NCBI GenBank assembly: GCA_008477525.1
Contig: SPDT01000003.1
Location: forward strand, 1,922,001 to 1,986,000
DNA from: Hypomyces perniciosus
Taxonomy: Eukaryota; Ascomycota; Sordariomycetes; Hypocreales; Hypocreaceae
Direction: 5' to 3'
Length of the DNA stretch: 64,000 nt
The position numbers and the translations under genes were made by a program. Position 1 is the first letter of the stretch. The number at the start of each line of letters is the position of its first letter. Below are positions 1 to 11,000 of the stretch, piece by piece. Under the pieces are notes generated by a model, which was not told where the DNA came from, did not search any database, and was given only the letters and a program-made list of their open reading frames with translations.

Positions 1-3000
1 CTCAATAGGCTCAAGGAGCGTCATAGCCAGTTGCTTAGCCACAAGCATGACCTCAATTTCGTGGATGATGCTGGGTATGAACATGCCGAACTGCGCGTGC
101 CTGACTTGTATGCTGTCCACTGTGGCCCAAGGCAACGGCAAGACACGCGAGTAGGGCTTGGTGGTGACCTGATCTTTGCTGGGATCTCCATGTAAGCGAT
201 GAAGGAAGTCGGATCTGCGGGTCCATTTCGTGAGGACAAGATAAGGAACGTCGACGGGAGCCTTCTCGTACTCGTAGAAGACATTCTGGACCTTTTCGGA
301 TGGTGGCTTTGATTGAATGATGTCTTGGTATAAGAACGGCGTATGCGAAGTGTCCCTGATTAGATACTGCCCCTGCTTAACCTCTTCATCCCAAGGGCTG
401 AATTTTGCGCTACCAATTTGATTCATGGAAATTGCCGCATCCTTGGTCATCACTCGTATGACATGCTCCCTCTCCTCAAGCTTCCATCGGTGAGCAAAAT
501 GAAGCGCAAGAAGCGTCGAAGTATGATCAGGCATGAATGCCACTTGAGCATGCGGCACTGGTCTTCCCGAGCTAATCCGAAGTTCCCATCTGTGGTCGCG
601 GTCAAGGAACATCCGAATAGGCCGGGGTTGGTTAAGCCACACAGGAAGCAGGATATCGTAATTTCCCATAAGCTGGCCATGTTCATCAAAGCCATCCATG
701 GAATACAGCCATTTGTCCCCTGTCTCCTTCCAGGCTCTGGCAGCCTGGTGCCAAGGTTGGAGAGGCGCTTCAACAGCTACCTCTGCCGCTCGAGCCTCGA
801 CTCCAGGAATCTCCTCGAACTTGAAAGGCAGCAAATTTTCATTGATAAGGCCGGCTTTGTACAGAGCCACATAGGCTTGGAATGCCGCATCCTTTGTGGC
901 ATTCTTTTCGGATGCCCAGACGGATGCACTGTCGGCGCGCCGCAGGTCTGCCGGCACGAAAGAAGGCAACAAAACGGTGGCACTCAATTCTGGAGTGTAT
1001 GAATCCGAACCTCGACGCACGATGTAGTCCGGGCGGCTGTCCACATATTCCCCCTGTGACAAGACTCGACAGAAATGCTCTAGGTGATGCTTGGCATTGT
1101 CGAAATCAAGCCTTGCGCCGGTGGATTGCACGATGAAGCAAGCATTGCTAGTGTCCTCGGATTCTTCCACCTTCTCAAGCCTGTGGAATTCTCTTTCCTG
1201 TTCTTCGTACAACTTCTTCATCTCCTCCTCCAGAATCTCCCATTGATTTAGGATCGCGCTCGACTTCTCGATGAAGAGTATCAGCCTCGAGTCCTTCATC
1301 CTTGCTCTTCCACGACGCTGGATGAACGCCTTTGGTGTTGATGGACTATCAAAGCAGATAACCAGGTTGCAAGCGGGAACGTCGATTCCTTCCTCCAAAA
1401 CAGAAGTAGCCACAAGGAGATTAACCTTGCCGGAGCGAAAGTTCTGCAATGATTTTAAGTCTGCGTCCCCTATGAACTCGTAAATAGCTTTTCGCCTGCT
1501 TGAATGGTTGGATGTTCCAGCCATCGTACCAATGTGATACCTTTGCATGATACGGGGATTCGCGCGCAGGAGCTCGTAAAGCATGGTCACCGTAGCCCGG
1601 TCCTTGACGAATATGATTCCGACAACGGCTTCCTCAGCTGACAACAATTCTTGTAGGAGCAAATTGACCTTGTCAGATATATCGTACGGGTGCTGTGGTG
1701 TATCGGGAGGACGGTCGAACGAGACCTGGCGCAGGGTGTTGGCGAGATATTTCTTCTCCGCATCCATCCAGTGGTTAAAGAAGTCGCCGCTTGAGTTCAC
1801 CTTATTCAAGTAAGTTGTGATGACTTTCCAAATGTACAAGTCGGCTGCCCAAGGTCCAAGTTGGCGACATATTTCCGTGGCCCGTGAATCGACTCCTTTC
1901 ATCTGGTTTTGCGAATACGTATCATACTTTTCAACCGCTTTTATCAACGCCCGCTTGTTTCTCTCTGTCGGGTCGGCTCTTAAGCTCAGGATGTACGGAT
2001 CTTCTCTAATATCCATGTTTACAATCACTTTCTGCAGTGACTGCATGGTGGGGGTGGAGTAATAACACCGGGAGGTGTAGATGGCATGTGATATCAGAGG
2101 TTTCTTAACACATTTGAGGAGCTCGTCGCGATGAAGGGTTGGCGAAATAGACTTGGCATCCATTACTGTCTCCAGGGATTTAAGTTCCTTGACGCTTGAC
2201 CGGATACTCGGGGTTGCTGTTAGGCCCAAGATGAACGGGACACTCTCGCCATTAAGTCTCCTTGGGTGATAGTGGTTGGTCATAACTTTTCCTCCTGGAT
2301 TCTTGCCGATGCAGTTGTGGACTATAAGAGGGAACAAAGTCAGTGACTCAACTTGGCCAACGGTCTATCCTATGTATTGAACAAACCTTCATCGAAGACA
2401 ATGAGGGCCAGTTGACCCATGTTGACATAACTATGATTTAGGGCCTCTAGTAAGACTTGGGGTGTCGAGACAGCTATGCGGACTTCCGAGAGTATGGTTT
2501 CCCAGATTGACGCGTTCCATGTACCGAGATCATGGTTACCCGTTAGCAGCCTCATCGAGGCGGCGGGTACCTGAAGCTTGATGACTTCAAACTGTTGGGT
2601 GCATAGTGAGATGGTTGGCGCAAGAAACCATATCATCTGGAAGTTGTCAGCATAGTCCTTGGCAGGTATCGGTGGTTGGGAATCAGTTACCTTTTCCGGA
2701 GAACATCTTTCTAATTCCACCTTGATTCGAAGAACAGCTCTGATAGTAGAGCCTGGTCAGAGCCATTCGCGTTGGAAAGAGGGGTCTGTTTATTTGCCTG
2801 TGCAGCAGAATGGGATGCGCAACTTACACCTGGGTTTTACCGCTCCCGGTATCCATCTAATCACACCATTCTGGTTAACGGACATGCTGCAGGGATTGAT
2901 TGGTCAGGGATTGAAATTGACTGAACATACAGCAACAATGACATTTTGCTTGAGACTCTGATCGAGCATCTCCAGCTGGTAGGCTCTGGAACTCATGACG

Positions 3001-3260
3001 CCGGCCTGGGAGCTGTCGCTATCGCACTCTCCATCATCACCAGGCGCAGATGCCTGGGCTCCTGAGGAAATGGCATCTTGGGCAGCAGTGGACAACGTCT
3101 CCTTGATATTATCAAGCACACCTCGAGAAGGCGGCGCAGTGTCCACATCGGCTGATTGGGGCCATTCCTCAATGTTACTAGCCTCATCCCCCAGATGGTC
3201 ATGTTCAGATGCAGATGTTGACTCGGGAGAGTCAGGTACCAGCAGCATGCCCGACTCCAT
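1..3260 (-). CDS. dcl2: Dicer-like protein 2, N-terminal part (gene continues past the left edge)
   Basis: RNA interference ribonuclease that cuts double-stranded RNA into small RNAs. Exons (minus strand): 3260-2931, 2856-2828, 2739-2387, 2321-1; together 1,011 codons with no internal stop. The helicase P-loop TGSGKT lies near residue 113 and is split by an intron just downstream, the DExH box reads DEVH (about 236), and the helicase C-terminal motif QRRGRARM is near 573. The Dicer dimerisation (DUF283-like) region follows at about 640-740. The frame ends at a QVRHAQFGMF segment that normally precedes the first RNase III domain, so both RNase III domains should lie outside the window. The start at 3260 is the first in-frame ATG; upstream the frame is open but has none. 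Order and motifs fit fungal DCL2, which lacks a clear PAZ domain. DCL1 is the alternative but less likely. Confidence 0.93.
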
Positions 3261-5278
3261 CACGTCACTAGGAGAAGAGGAGAGAGTGGGAACGCGTCTC
3301 GTAGGGCTGCCAGCAGCGGCAAAGTGGCCCAGCCAGTGATGCGACAGGAAACCCGCTGGCCGAACCACGACGGATCTCCGGACGCCCCAAGCCAAAGGTT
3401 GGAATACCCGAGCGGTGTAACCCTTCAGACTAATGGTACGAATGGTAGCTGTGTCCAAGGCCAAGCCCCGGGGTATTGGCCTGACGTGTCCGCCAGAAAC
3501 AAGCCTTACGGAGCAGTAAGAGAGCCCCCGGCACCGACAGGCTCAACCCTGAGAGTTCGAACGGGCCCTACGGGTAGTCTGAGACCACGAGGAAAGGCGT
3601 GCTTGTAGAAACAGGCGGGCCCTCCGTGGGGTCTGCCACGAGCGTGCGGCAGGATGCTGATGATTTGCGTGGTGACTAGCAGCTAGTCTGTCTGACTTGC
3701 GGAGTAGTACTGCTAGTGCTAGTATAGAAGCAGTAGTAGTATGTACTACTAGCTGAAGTAGTGTTAGGATACTGGTATTAGGAGGAGGAGGAGGAGGAGG
3801 TGGTGGTGGGAGAGTAAGCTTCGCGAGGCATTAGAGACCGAGATTCGGGAAACGACACAAACGGAAGCGGGGCGTCAACCCTTGAAATCGGGTTTTCTTA
3901 ACCAGCTAATAAATGCGTTCTTTTTGTGGCGGAGCAGAGGCCCAGCAAGTCTCATCTGCTCTGTACGAGTAGAGAACCACGCGGCTGAGTGACGTATTAT
4001 GGCGTGGAGAAGAAGAGAGGAGGAAAGGCCTCACTCACTGTGAGGGGTCTTTTTGTTTGCTGGCCGCCTTGTATGGTCGCCTCGCCTCGCATAGCCCTGT
4101 TCATCTTACTCCCAACATTAAATCCGCGATTAGTGAACAGAAGACAAAGCGTGCGCCTTTGGGCGGGCATCCTGTCATTTTCTCCAATTTGATTTGCCCT
4201 CCCGCGCCTTGCTGAGTAATCCAGATTGGCCCTCTCAAAGTTACCGGGACTACGAAGTATGTATGTACTATCTTCATAGTACTCCGTACAGGTAGTATTA
4301 CTACTCCGTACTATTTCGGTATCCACATCCCGATAGTAATACTAGTCATACTATAATAGTACTGCGACTAGTACTATCCGTGTAATACTTCGTACTCGTA
4401 CTCCGTACCGTGCTTACATGCAAAAAAGCGGCACAAAAACTACGAGTACAGATGCCGTCTGTTTTAGCAATGGTTTCTGGTTCTTTTCCCATCTTCTATA
4501 CCCGTACACGTGCGGGCGCTTGAAGTGGTTCAGCGTTTCAACTCCCGCGATGATAGGGTTATGATGTGCCAAGAAAGATAAACCTATCCATCTCGTATAC
4601 AGTTAATTAGCCTCCAATTCCAGGACTGTGCCCTCAGCTGGGCAAATTTCCAAGCAAAGTGGAAAGAAAACCTTACCTTGATTGGTTCTAACGGGCGCTC
4701 TAGAGCTCTTATGGTGGTCGGGAATTCGGCATTTTGCATGCCAAGGCGGCCCGACAACCTGGACCGAATTCCCCAAGTTGGTTATTCGGCCCGCGACATA
4801 TTCGGCACTCCCAACAGCTTCGGCTTATTATTAATAAAATCAGCTGCTAATAGCAGGCAGGGGTGGAGAGATTGTGGCGGTTGGAAATATGTACTCCTAT
4901 TGGCTTCGCGAAAGACCCTTCTAGATTGTAGGATTGTCAATAATGGAGACAAATTTTGGTAATTAAGACTAGTTCTGTCAATCCCGATGCATGACCCACA
5001 ACCTTAAGAAGACGCTATACATGGATTTGTGTGCCAGATCTACGCTTGACCGACTTTACATAGATGCTACGAGTATTCTGCCCAATAACATGGAAACAAA
5101 GACAGGGAGGTGGCACTTCGGATGTCGCCTGATAAGTCACTTGAGAATGATATCTGACACCATGTACGGAATATTCCGTACATCCTCCAGCCTAACCGAA
5201 TAGCCTCAGTTATCCATCTACTTCTGCTTCTCTTTGTCCCCTGCGCCCCATCCCACCATCTTGTTGGGCAACAAACTA
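3261..5278. other. Intergenic DNA upstream of dcl2
   Basis: No supported gene. It holds the dcl2 promoter, a GGA trinucleotide run at 3781-3800, and AT-rich tracts with TACTCCGTA/TACTTCGTA 9-mers clustered at 4251-4407. Open frames here are short, lack family similarity and have no splice logic. Confidence 0.6.
3781..3800. repeat. GGA microsatellite
   Basis: A pure run of about seven GGA triplets followed by TGG triplets, in the dcl2 upstream region. It lies outside any supported coding exon. Confidence 0.85.
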
Positions 5279-5579
5279 CCCGTTGGTGTGGTACTTCGTG
5301 AACACCAAACTAAAAGGACTTCGCCTTTTAGTTGGGCCCAAAACCCTTGAGCCACCCCAGTACCCGGGCCAGGAACAGGTTTGTATGGGGTTCCTTATAG
5401 GGAGTTGTTAGTGCACAGGTCAAAAATCCAAATCGATGATTTTCGCAAAAATCGAAAATGTACTTAGCCGACCACCCATTTTATATGAGTGGCTCGGGTG
5501 AGGTGGCTCAGAGATTTTGGGGCCAACTAAAAGGCGAAGTCCTTTTAGTTTGGTGTTCACGAAAGTATGCACTAATGGG
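5279..5579. mobile_element. 301-bp MITE with TA target duplication
   Basis: The ends are CCCGTTGGTG (left) and, on the complement, CCCATTAGTG (right). Both lead into a near-identical inverted repeat, left at about 5295-5360 and right at about 5503-5563, containing GAACACCAAACTAAAAGG. Each arm also carries its own small hairpin (ACTAAAAGG, loop ACTTCG, CCTTTTAGT). A TA dinucleotide flanks both ends (5277-5278 and 5580-5581). There is no coding capacity. Length, long terminal inverted repeats and TA duplication fit a non-autonomous Tc1/mariner- or pogo-type element. Confidence 0.75.
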
Positions 5580-6874
5580 TATTAATGGAAAGGGTCGCAC
5601 TGTTAGGGCTCGGGCCGCTAGGAGAACCGGTGCTTTGGGTAGAAGGCCTCAATACCAACGGTTGACAGTCAACGAACTTTTGTGGTTGACGGAAGATGGC
5701 GACGCTACATGGATCTTGACAGTGGAATAGACAGTTGGACTGTTATCAGGCTGTTCATCAGCACGCCATCCACTACAATATTGATTCGCTTGTGTATGGC
5801 ACTATCAGGTAAGACAATATGCCGGCATTTTCGAAGGAGCAGATGGCTTGAGGCGCAGATGGGCTAGAAGCGGAGGTTGTTCGTACATAACGTTCTGTAA
5901 GATCAAGACAGGCCACCATGTGTTCAGCGCCTACGGCGGTAAGGTTCTCTTTACCAATGGCTTATGGTTGCCAAGCCCTTAGATGGTATTACAGTGGCAG
6001 TATACGAGGGCGAGGATCATCTGGTGGAGACTGGAGTGTCGGAGTAATACCGTGGCCCGAGCTACCATGGCTGACGGGTGCTCGGCAGCATTGCGCCTCA
6101 TAAATAAACCTTACTTGCGGATCGGTAATACTAATAGTCAAGCTTCTTAAACATACAGCAAGGACTCCACATGACTCATGCCTTTCTGTTGTCTAATTAG
6201 AAGGTGGGGGGCTGAGTGCTCCGTAGATTTTGAGACTTCAAAATCTCACGTTCTATAGGTAAGGATATCGCAATGGCCCCATAGCTTCCTTGCCCAAGGA
6301 CAATAGGAAATAGACTTATTTCAATTGTGCTGAGGGCTTTGTTAAAGATTGAACGAAGTTGTTATAGCCTCATTCAGTGTCTCACCTAGTATTGTCCCAG
6401 TAGACAAGGAGATTCTGAGGAGGATACCGCAGACATGTATTCACAGCCTCAAGAAGATGCTATGCTGCTTCTTCATCCTCTAAATCAAGACTCTCTAAAC
6501 TATAAGTAGTAATACTTGCCGGCCTGTATAGCCTATAAGAGTCATCAGGGATTGTTGACGCATTTTACTCCGTAATGGCTGCTTTATCGTGGTAGAACAT
6601 CACGCAAATCACCCTTTAAACATCTAATGCATAAGAAACGGTCGCTAGTACGGCGCGCCGAGTACCGGCTTCCTAAAAACGAGGCCAACCACGACCATGG
6701 GTCGATAATGCAACGCGGATAGCATAAGGGTTTCCTCCCGGGCGCCGGGGTTTCCTATTTGCCCCTATGGGTTGCTGCTACTGGTTATAAGGTAGGGGAC
6801 TAGAGTTATATTTAGGCTAATCATTAGTATAGATAGCCAGGGTAACAATCCTGCTACTACTAGTAAGAGTATAC
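5580..6874. other. Gene-free spacer between two MITEs
   Basis: AT-rich sequence with no supported reading frame or RNA gene. One TACTCCGTA copy occurs at 6566. It could be decayed transposon DNA, but I recognise no element in it. Confidence 0.5.
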
Positions 6875-7282
6875 GAGCCCCCAACTAGAGGCGCACAAAC
6901 TCCAATCGGAGGCGTATAACTAAACCAAATTAAGCATAGGTTATACACTAGCCTTGATATAGACTAGTTATTAAGGTATATACATCACAAATACTTAGCA
7001 CTCTAAACTTCATACTTTATACAAAGTTTAATTACATAGTCTTAGCTCTGCTTAGCCCGAATCTATTGAGGAACGCTTACGCTCGACAAAGCAGCAACAC
7101 CTCCGCTTCGCTCCGGACTACTTTGCTCGCTCGCTTTTATAGTAATATAAAATAGGGTGTAAGTATCTTTAAAGTAGAGAAAAATATATCTAAGCTAGAT
7201 TGGGGTTAGTCTATAAAATAGGCCCTATTTGGTTTAGTTGTGCGCCTCCGATTGGAGTTTGTGCGCCTCTAGTTGGGGGCTC
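6875..7282. mobile_element. 408-bp Mutator-like MITE with 9-bp target duplication
   Basis: Terminal inverted repeats of 56 bp start GAGCCCCCAACTAGAGG at the left and, on the complement, at the right end. They differ at only two positions, both C-to-T transitions (GCGTATAAC against GCGCACAAC). A perfect 9-bp direct repeat, AGAGTATAC, flanks the element at 6866-6874 and 7283-7291. Long terminal repeats plus a 9-bp duplication are the hallmark of Mutator-like elements. The interior is AT-rich and non-coding, so the element is non-autonomous. Confidence 0.85.
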
Positions 7283-8071
7283 AGAGTATACTACGGAGTA
7301 TGTACATATTCGACGAACTATATAATATTACTCAGTATCACGGCACGGAAGGGCAGGTCAGGGCAAATATCGTTGTTATGCCGTGGAGAGCGAGAAAGCC
7401 CTGAGGCTCTACGGAAAGCTATAGCTAGGAACGCGTTGGGGCCTGGTCACGTGACCGGGGCTCACGTGACAGGGCGTCAACATCGCGTCACGGTCGGTGC
7501 CGTGACACTCAGATACCTCTACAGATCAAGATAACGTATCATCTCACAGAATTGGATCCGTCACCATATAAATTAAACAAAACTATCTTACCCGTGCATT
7601 CCTAGCTATCCAGCTTTAGTGACGGGTCAAATTTCGTTCCATAGTAAGACTGGTCCTTCTCAAACGTTAGTTAGATCATAAATGATGACAAATGCTGTTG
7701 AAGTGAGTTACAGTCAAAATTGGCCACAGGACCTATATGCTTCTGGATCAAAGGACTTGAGATGGCTCTTAACGCAGATCATGAAAAAAAATCCGCATTC
7801 CCATATCCGCTTATAGTATTGCTTCACATTGTGATATGTCCATCACATGTCAAAGCGTTGCTTCTTATGCACATGATAAATCCATCTAAAATACTATTGC
7901 TGGCCTGGTGTACCGTTTTGACAAAATGCTTCGAGGATTAATCCACCCAAGCAAAATCCGAATCCACGTAAACACCTTGAAGCCATTTCTGTAAATGGAA
8001 TATCTTCTAGTCTATAATAACCGTATATGCAGTGTTCCTCTCCATAAACACATAATGCCGATATCTCCAGT
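7283..8071. other. Intergenic DNA downstream of the polyketide synthase
   Basis: No supported gene. It contains a weak 19-bp inverted pair (about 7333 and 7511, core TCACGGCAC) and two TCACGTGA E-box palindromes at about 7446-7468. The 3' end of the polyketide synthase transcript should lie in the right part. Confidence 0.5.
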
Positions 8072-11000
8072 CTATGAGTCCTCGGATATCATGCCTCGAA
8101 CCTCAGCAGACACCAAAGCCGATTTTCCCGCAATTGTCCGAGCCAGTGTTGCAAGTGGAGCATTGCTCAGGATATCGAACACGGAGACATCGCTCTTGAC
8201 CTGCTTAAACACTGAGGCACGGATCTCCACCGCAACCAGGCTGTCGACGCCATAGGCGTTAGCCGGTCGGCCGACATCTATGTTTACCTCGTCCACCATC
8301 ATTGCCTTCGCCAACTTATGCACCAGCGCTCTGCTCACAACTGCGGCCGCCTCGTCCAGTGTCTTTGCGGCCGCAAGCCCTATTTGAAGCCCCTCTTCTA
8401 GGCTGACAGTATCGGCCCCACTCCGGCCCCGACCTACTGTCTGTGTACCGTACAACTGAGTCGGGCCGAAGCGCCGATCACCGAACCAATAGGGCTCCTC
8501 GTAACCCCCGTGCTTCAGCATACCGCCTGTGGAAAGTCCTACAGTATTCTCTGCTGACGATAGCATATTGCTTATGCTCGCCTCGATGACTCCGAGAACG
8601 TCTTCCTCCTTTAGACCTGCGTATGCGCCAGAGTTAGCGATGGTGGGATCCACCGAATCGTCGTTCTCGGCAGCATAGCCAATGTCCATCACGCGTCCTA
8701 GATCGATACTAGTTGCCTTGAGACCAAGAGCATGACGGTGCCGCGCCATGGCGTCTTGGAATGTGTTGCCTATGGGGTTTAAACAAGTTAGCTGCGGATA
8801 ATCTCATCTCATCTGAACGGGGAAGCTCATTTACCGGCATTGTAATTGCTTTGGCCCCTGGAGCCCACAATTCCTCCCACGGATGACATGCAGATGAAGA
8901 AATCGAGATCCTTCGGAAGGAAATCGTGCAAGTTCCTTGTGAGCTGCGCCTTAGGACGGAGGGCGGCATGAAATTCGTCAACGGTCATATTTTCAAATAG
9001 GGCATCCTGCCAGCTGGTTAGTATATATATCATTATCGAGTTTTCCCCTATTCGGTCTTCGGTCTTCTGTCTTCCATATCCTCTCAAAAAAGCAAATAAA
9101 GTCATTGAATTTGTGATTTACGTACCTGCAATTGCATAGCAAATGTGACCACGCCACGGATGGGAGGAAACCCGGCAACTCGGATATCCTCTAGTACCCT
9201 CTTGAAATCGGCCACTCTGCTGATGTCGCATGTAAATACCTTGTGATTCACGCCCTTTTTCGTGAGACTCTCTAGGACCGCCTTGGCTGCGGGTTTTCTC
9301 GCTCCAGAGCGAGATGTGAAGATAAGGTGCCGAGCCCCCTTGGAAGCCATCCATAAAGCAAATGCCCGACCAAGACCGCCTAGGCCACCGGGAATCATAT
9401 AAGTGGCATCTGGGGACAAAGAGATCGGAGGCTTCTTTAATGGAACAATCTAGTTCATCTATCAGTTTCCTGTATGTTCTGGCCACGAATGAAGACTGTT
9501 GGTTAACTCACCGGAACAACGTCGTCGTCATTAGCTACCAGCACCATCTTTCCGATATGTTTGCCTGTCTGCATAATCCGGAAGGCCTCTTCAATTTGGG
9601 AGAAATTCATCACCTTGACCGGTTTGACTGGCTTGATAATGCCCTTGGCGTAAAACCTCATTACATCATTTAGGACCCTACCCAACAGGGTCGCATTGTC
9701 CTCATAGATGGCGAGCAAATTGACACTGGAAAATGTCATGTTGCGCCGGAACGGCGCCATGTCCAACCCGCTATTCCCATCTATCCAGATTGCCTTCGTC
9801 AGCAAATTCACAGAAATATGTATGGGATGGGGTTGTCGCCTACCAATGTCTCTCATGCCCAGTTCGACAAAGCGTCCAAACGGTGCAAGGCAAAACCACG
9901 TCTGCCGGAGTGCTTCTCCCGCAAGTGAATTAAGAATCACATCCACACCTCTCTCATTTGTCATCCGTTTAATGCCCAATACGAAACTATGGTCCCTGCT
10001 GTTGAAAATGTGGTCTTCTCGGATACCATACTCTTCTATCATGAGACTCTTCTTAGACTCAGACGACACTGTGACGAATATTTCGGCCCCAATGTGTTGT
10101 GCGAGGATTATAGCAGCCTGGCCGAGGCCACCCGCTGCGGAATGAATCAGTAATGTATCGCCCTTCCGGAGGCGGGCCACGTCAAATAGGGAGTAATAGG
10201 TAGTGGCGTATATCGTTAGCAACGCAGCCGCATCTTCGAAGCTCATCGAGTCCGGTACCCTCTGGATCATCTCATCAGTGTTACGGATATATGTGCGAAA
10301 CATATTCTGCCCTAGAGTCACGACGCGATCTCCCGGTGCCCATCTCGTAACAGACTTGCCCACACGGCTGACGACACCGCTACACTCGACGCCTAGGAAG
10401 GACGATTGAATCTGTCCCATGGCAGTCATCACATCTCGGAAATTCAATCCCACAGCCTTGACCTTTACCTCGACCTCGCTGTCTCCAAGTGGGTGAGGGT
10501 ACAGCTCACACTCGACAAACTGGAGTGTGTCCAGCATACCGGGGACTTTGACCTGAAGTTTCAGGGCGCGGCCAGGCTGGCTGAATTGCAGCATATCAGG
10601 AGGCGGATCTTGGTTGCTCGTCTCAAAGACACCACTTAGTGTTTGGTCTGGATAGAGACGAGGCACATGTATCATGCCCTTACGCACTGCGAATTCCCAC
10701 TCGTTGTTGGTGGTATCGGCCTTTGAACGGAGAATCTGGGTAATCATTGAACAGGTGAGCTCGGCATCCATGAGTTGGCTGGGATCAAGGTCGAGTGTCG
10801 CCAATTGTACTCCAGGGTTCTCGCTCCGAATGGTTCTGGCGAGACCAACCACGAGGTTTAATTCCGGGTTCGAACAAGCAATCGTGGCCCCGCTGGTCAG
10901 CCACAATGTGTTTGCAGATTTGAGGATCATACGCTTGACAGCCTCGAAATCTTCGTGTTCAATCTCGTAAAGGAGTGGTACCCTTGCTTCAACGGCGACG

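Noticed and set aside
418..1002. Plus-strand frame of 194 residues
   Set aside because: Antisense to the continuous Dicer-like coding exon; no domain of its own.
3324..3608. Plus-strand frame opposite the dcl2 5' region
   Set aside because: No family similarity; lies over the promoter and antisense to the first exon.
8986..9178. Frames within the 119-nt PKS intron region
   Set aside because: They read through the intron at 9007-9125; the KR domain is continuous only after splicing.
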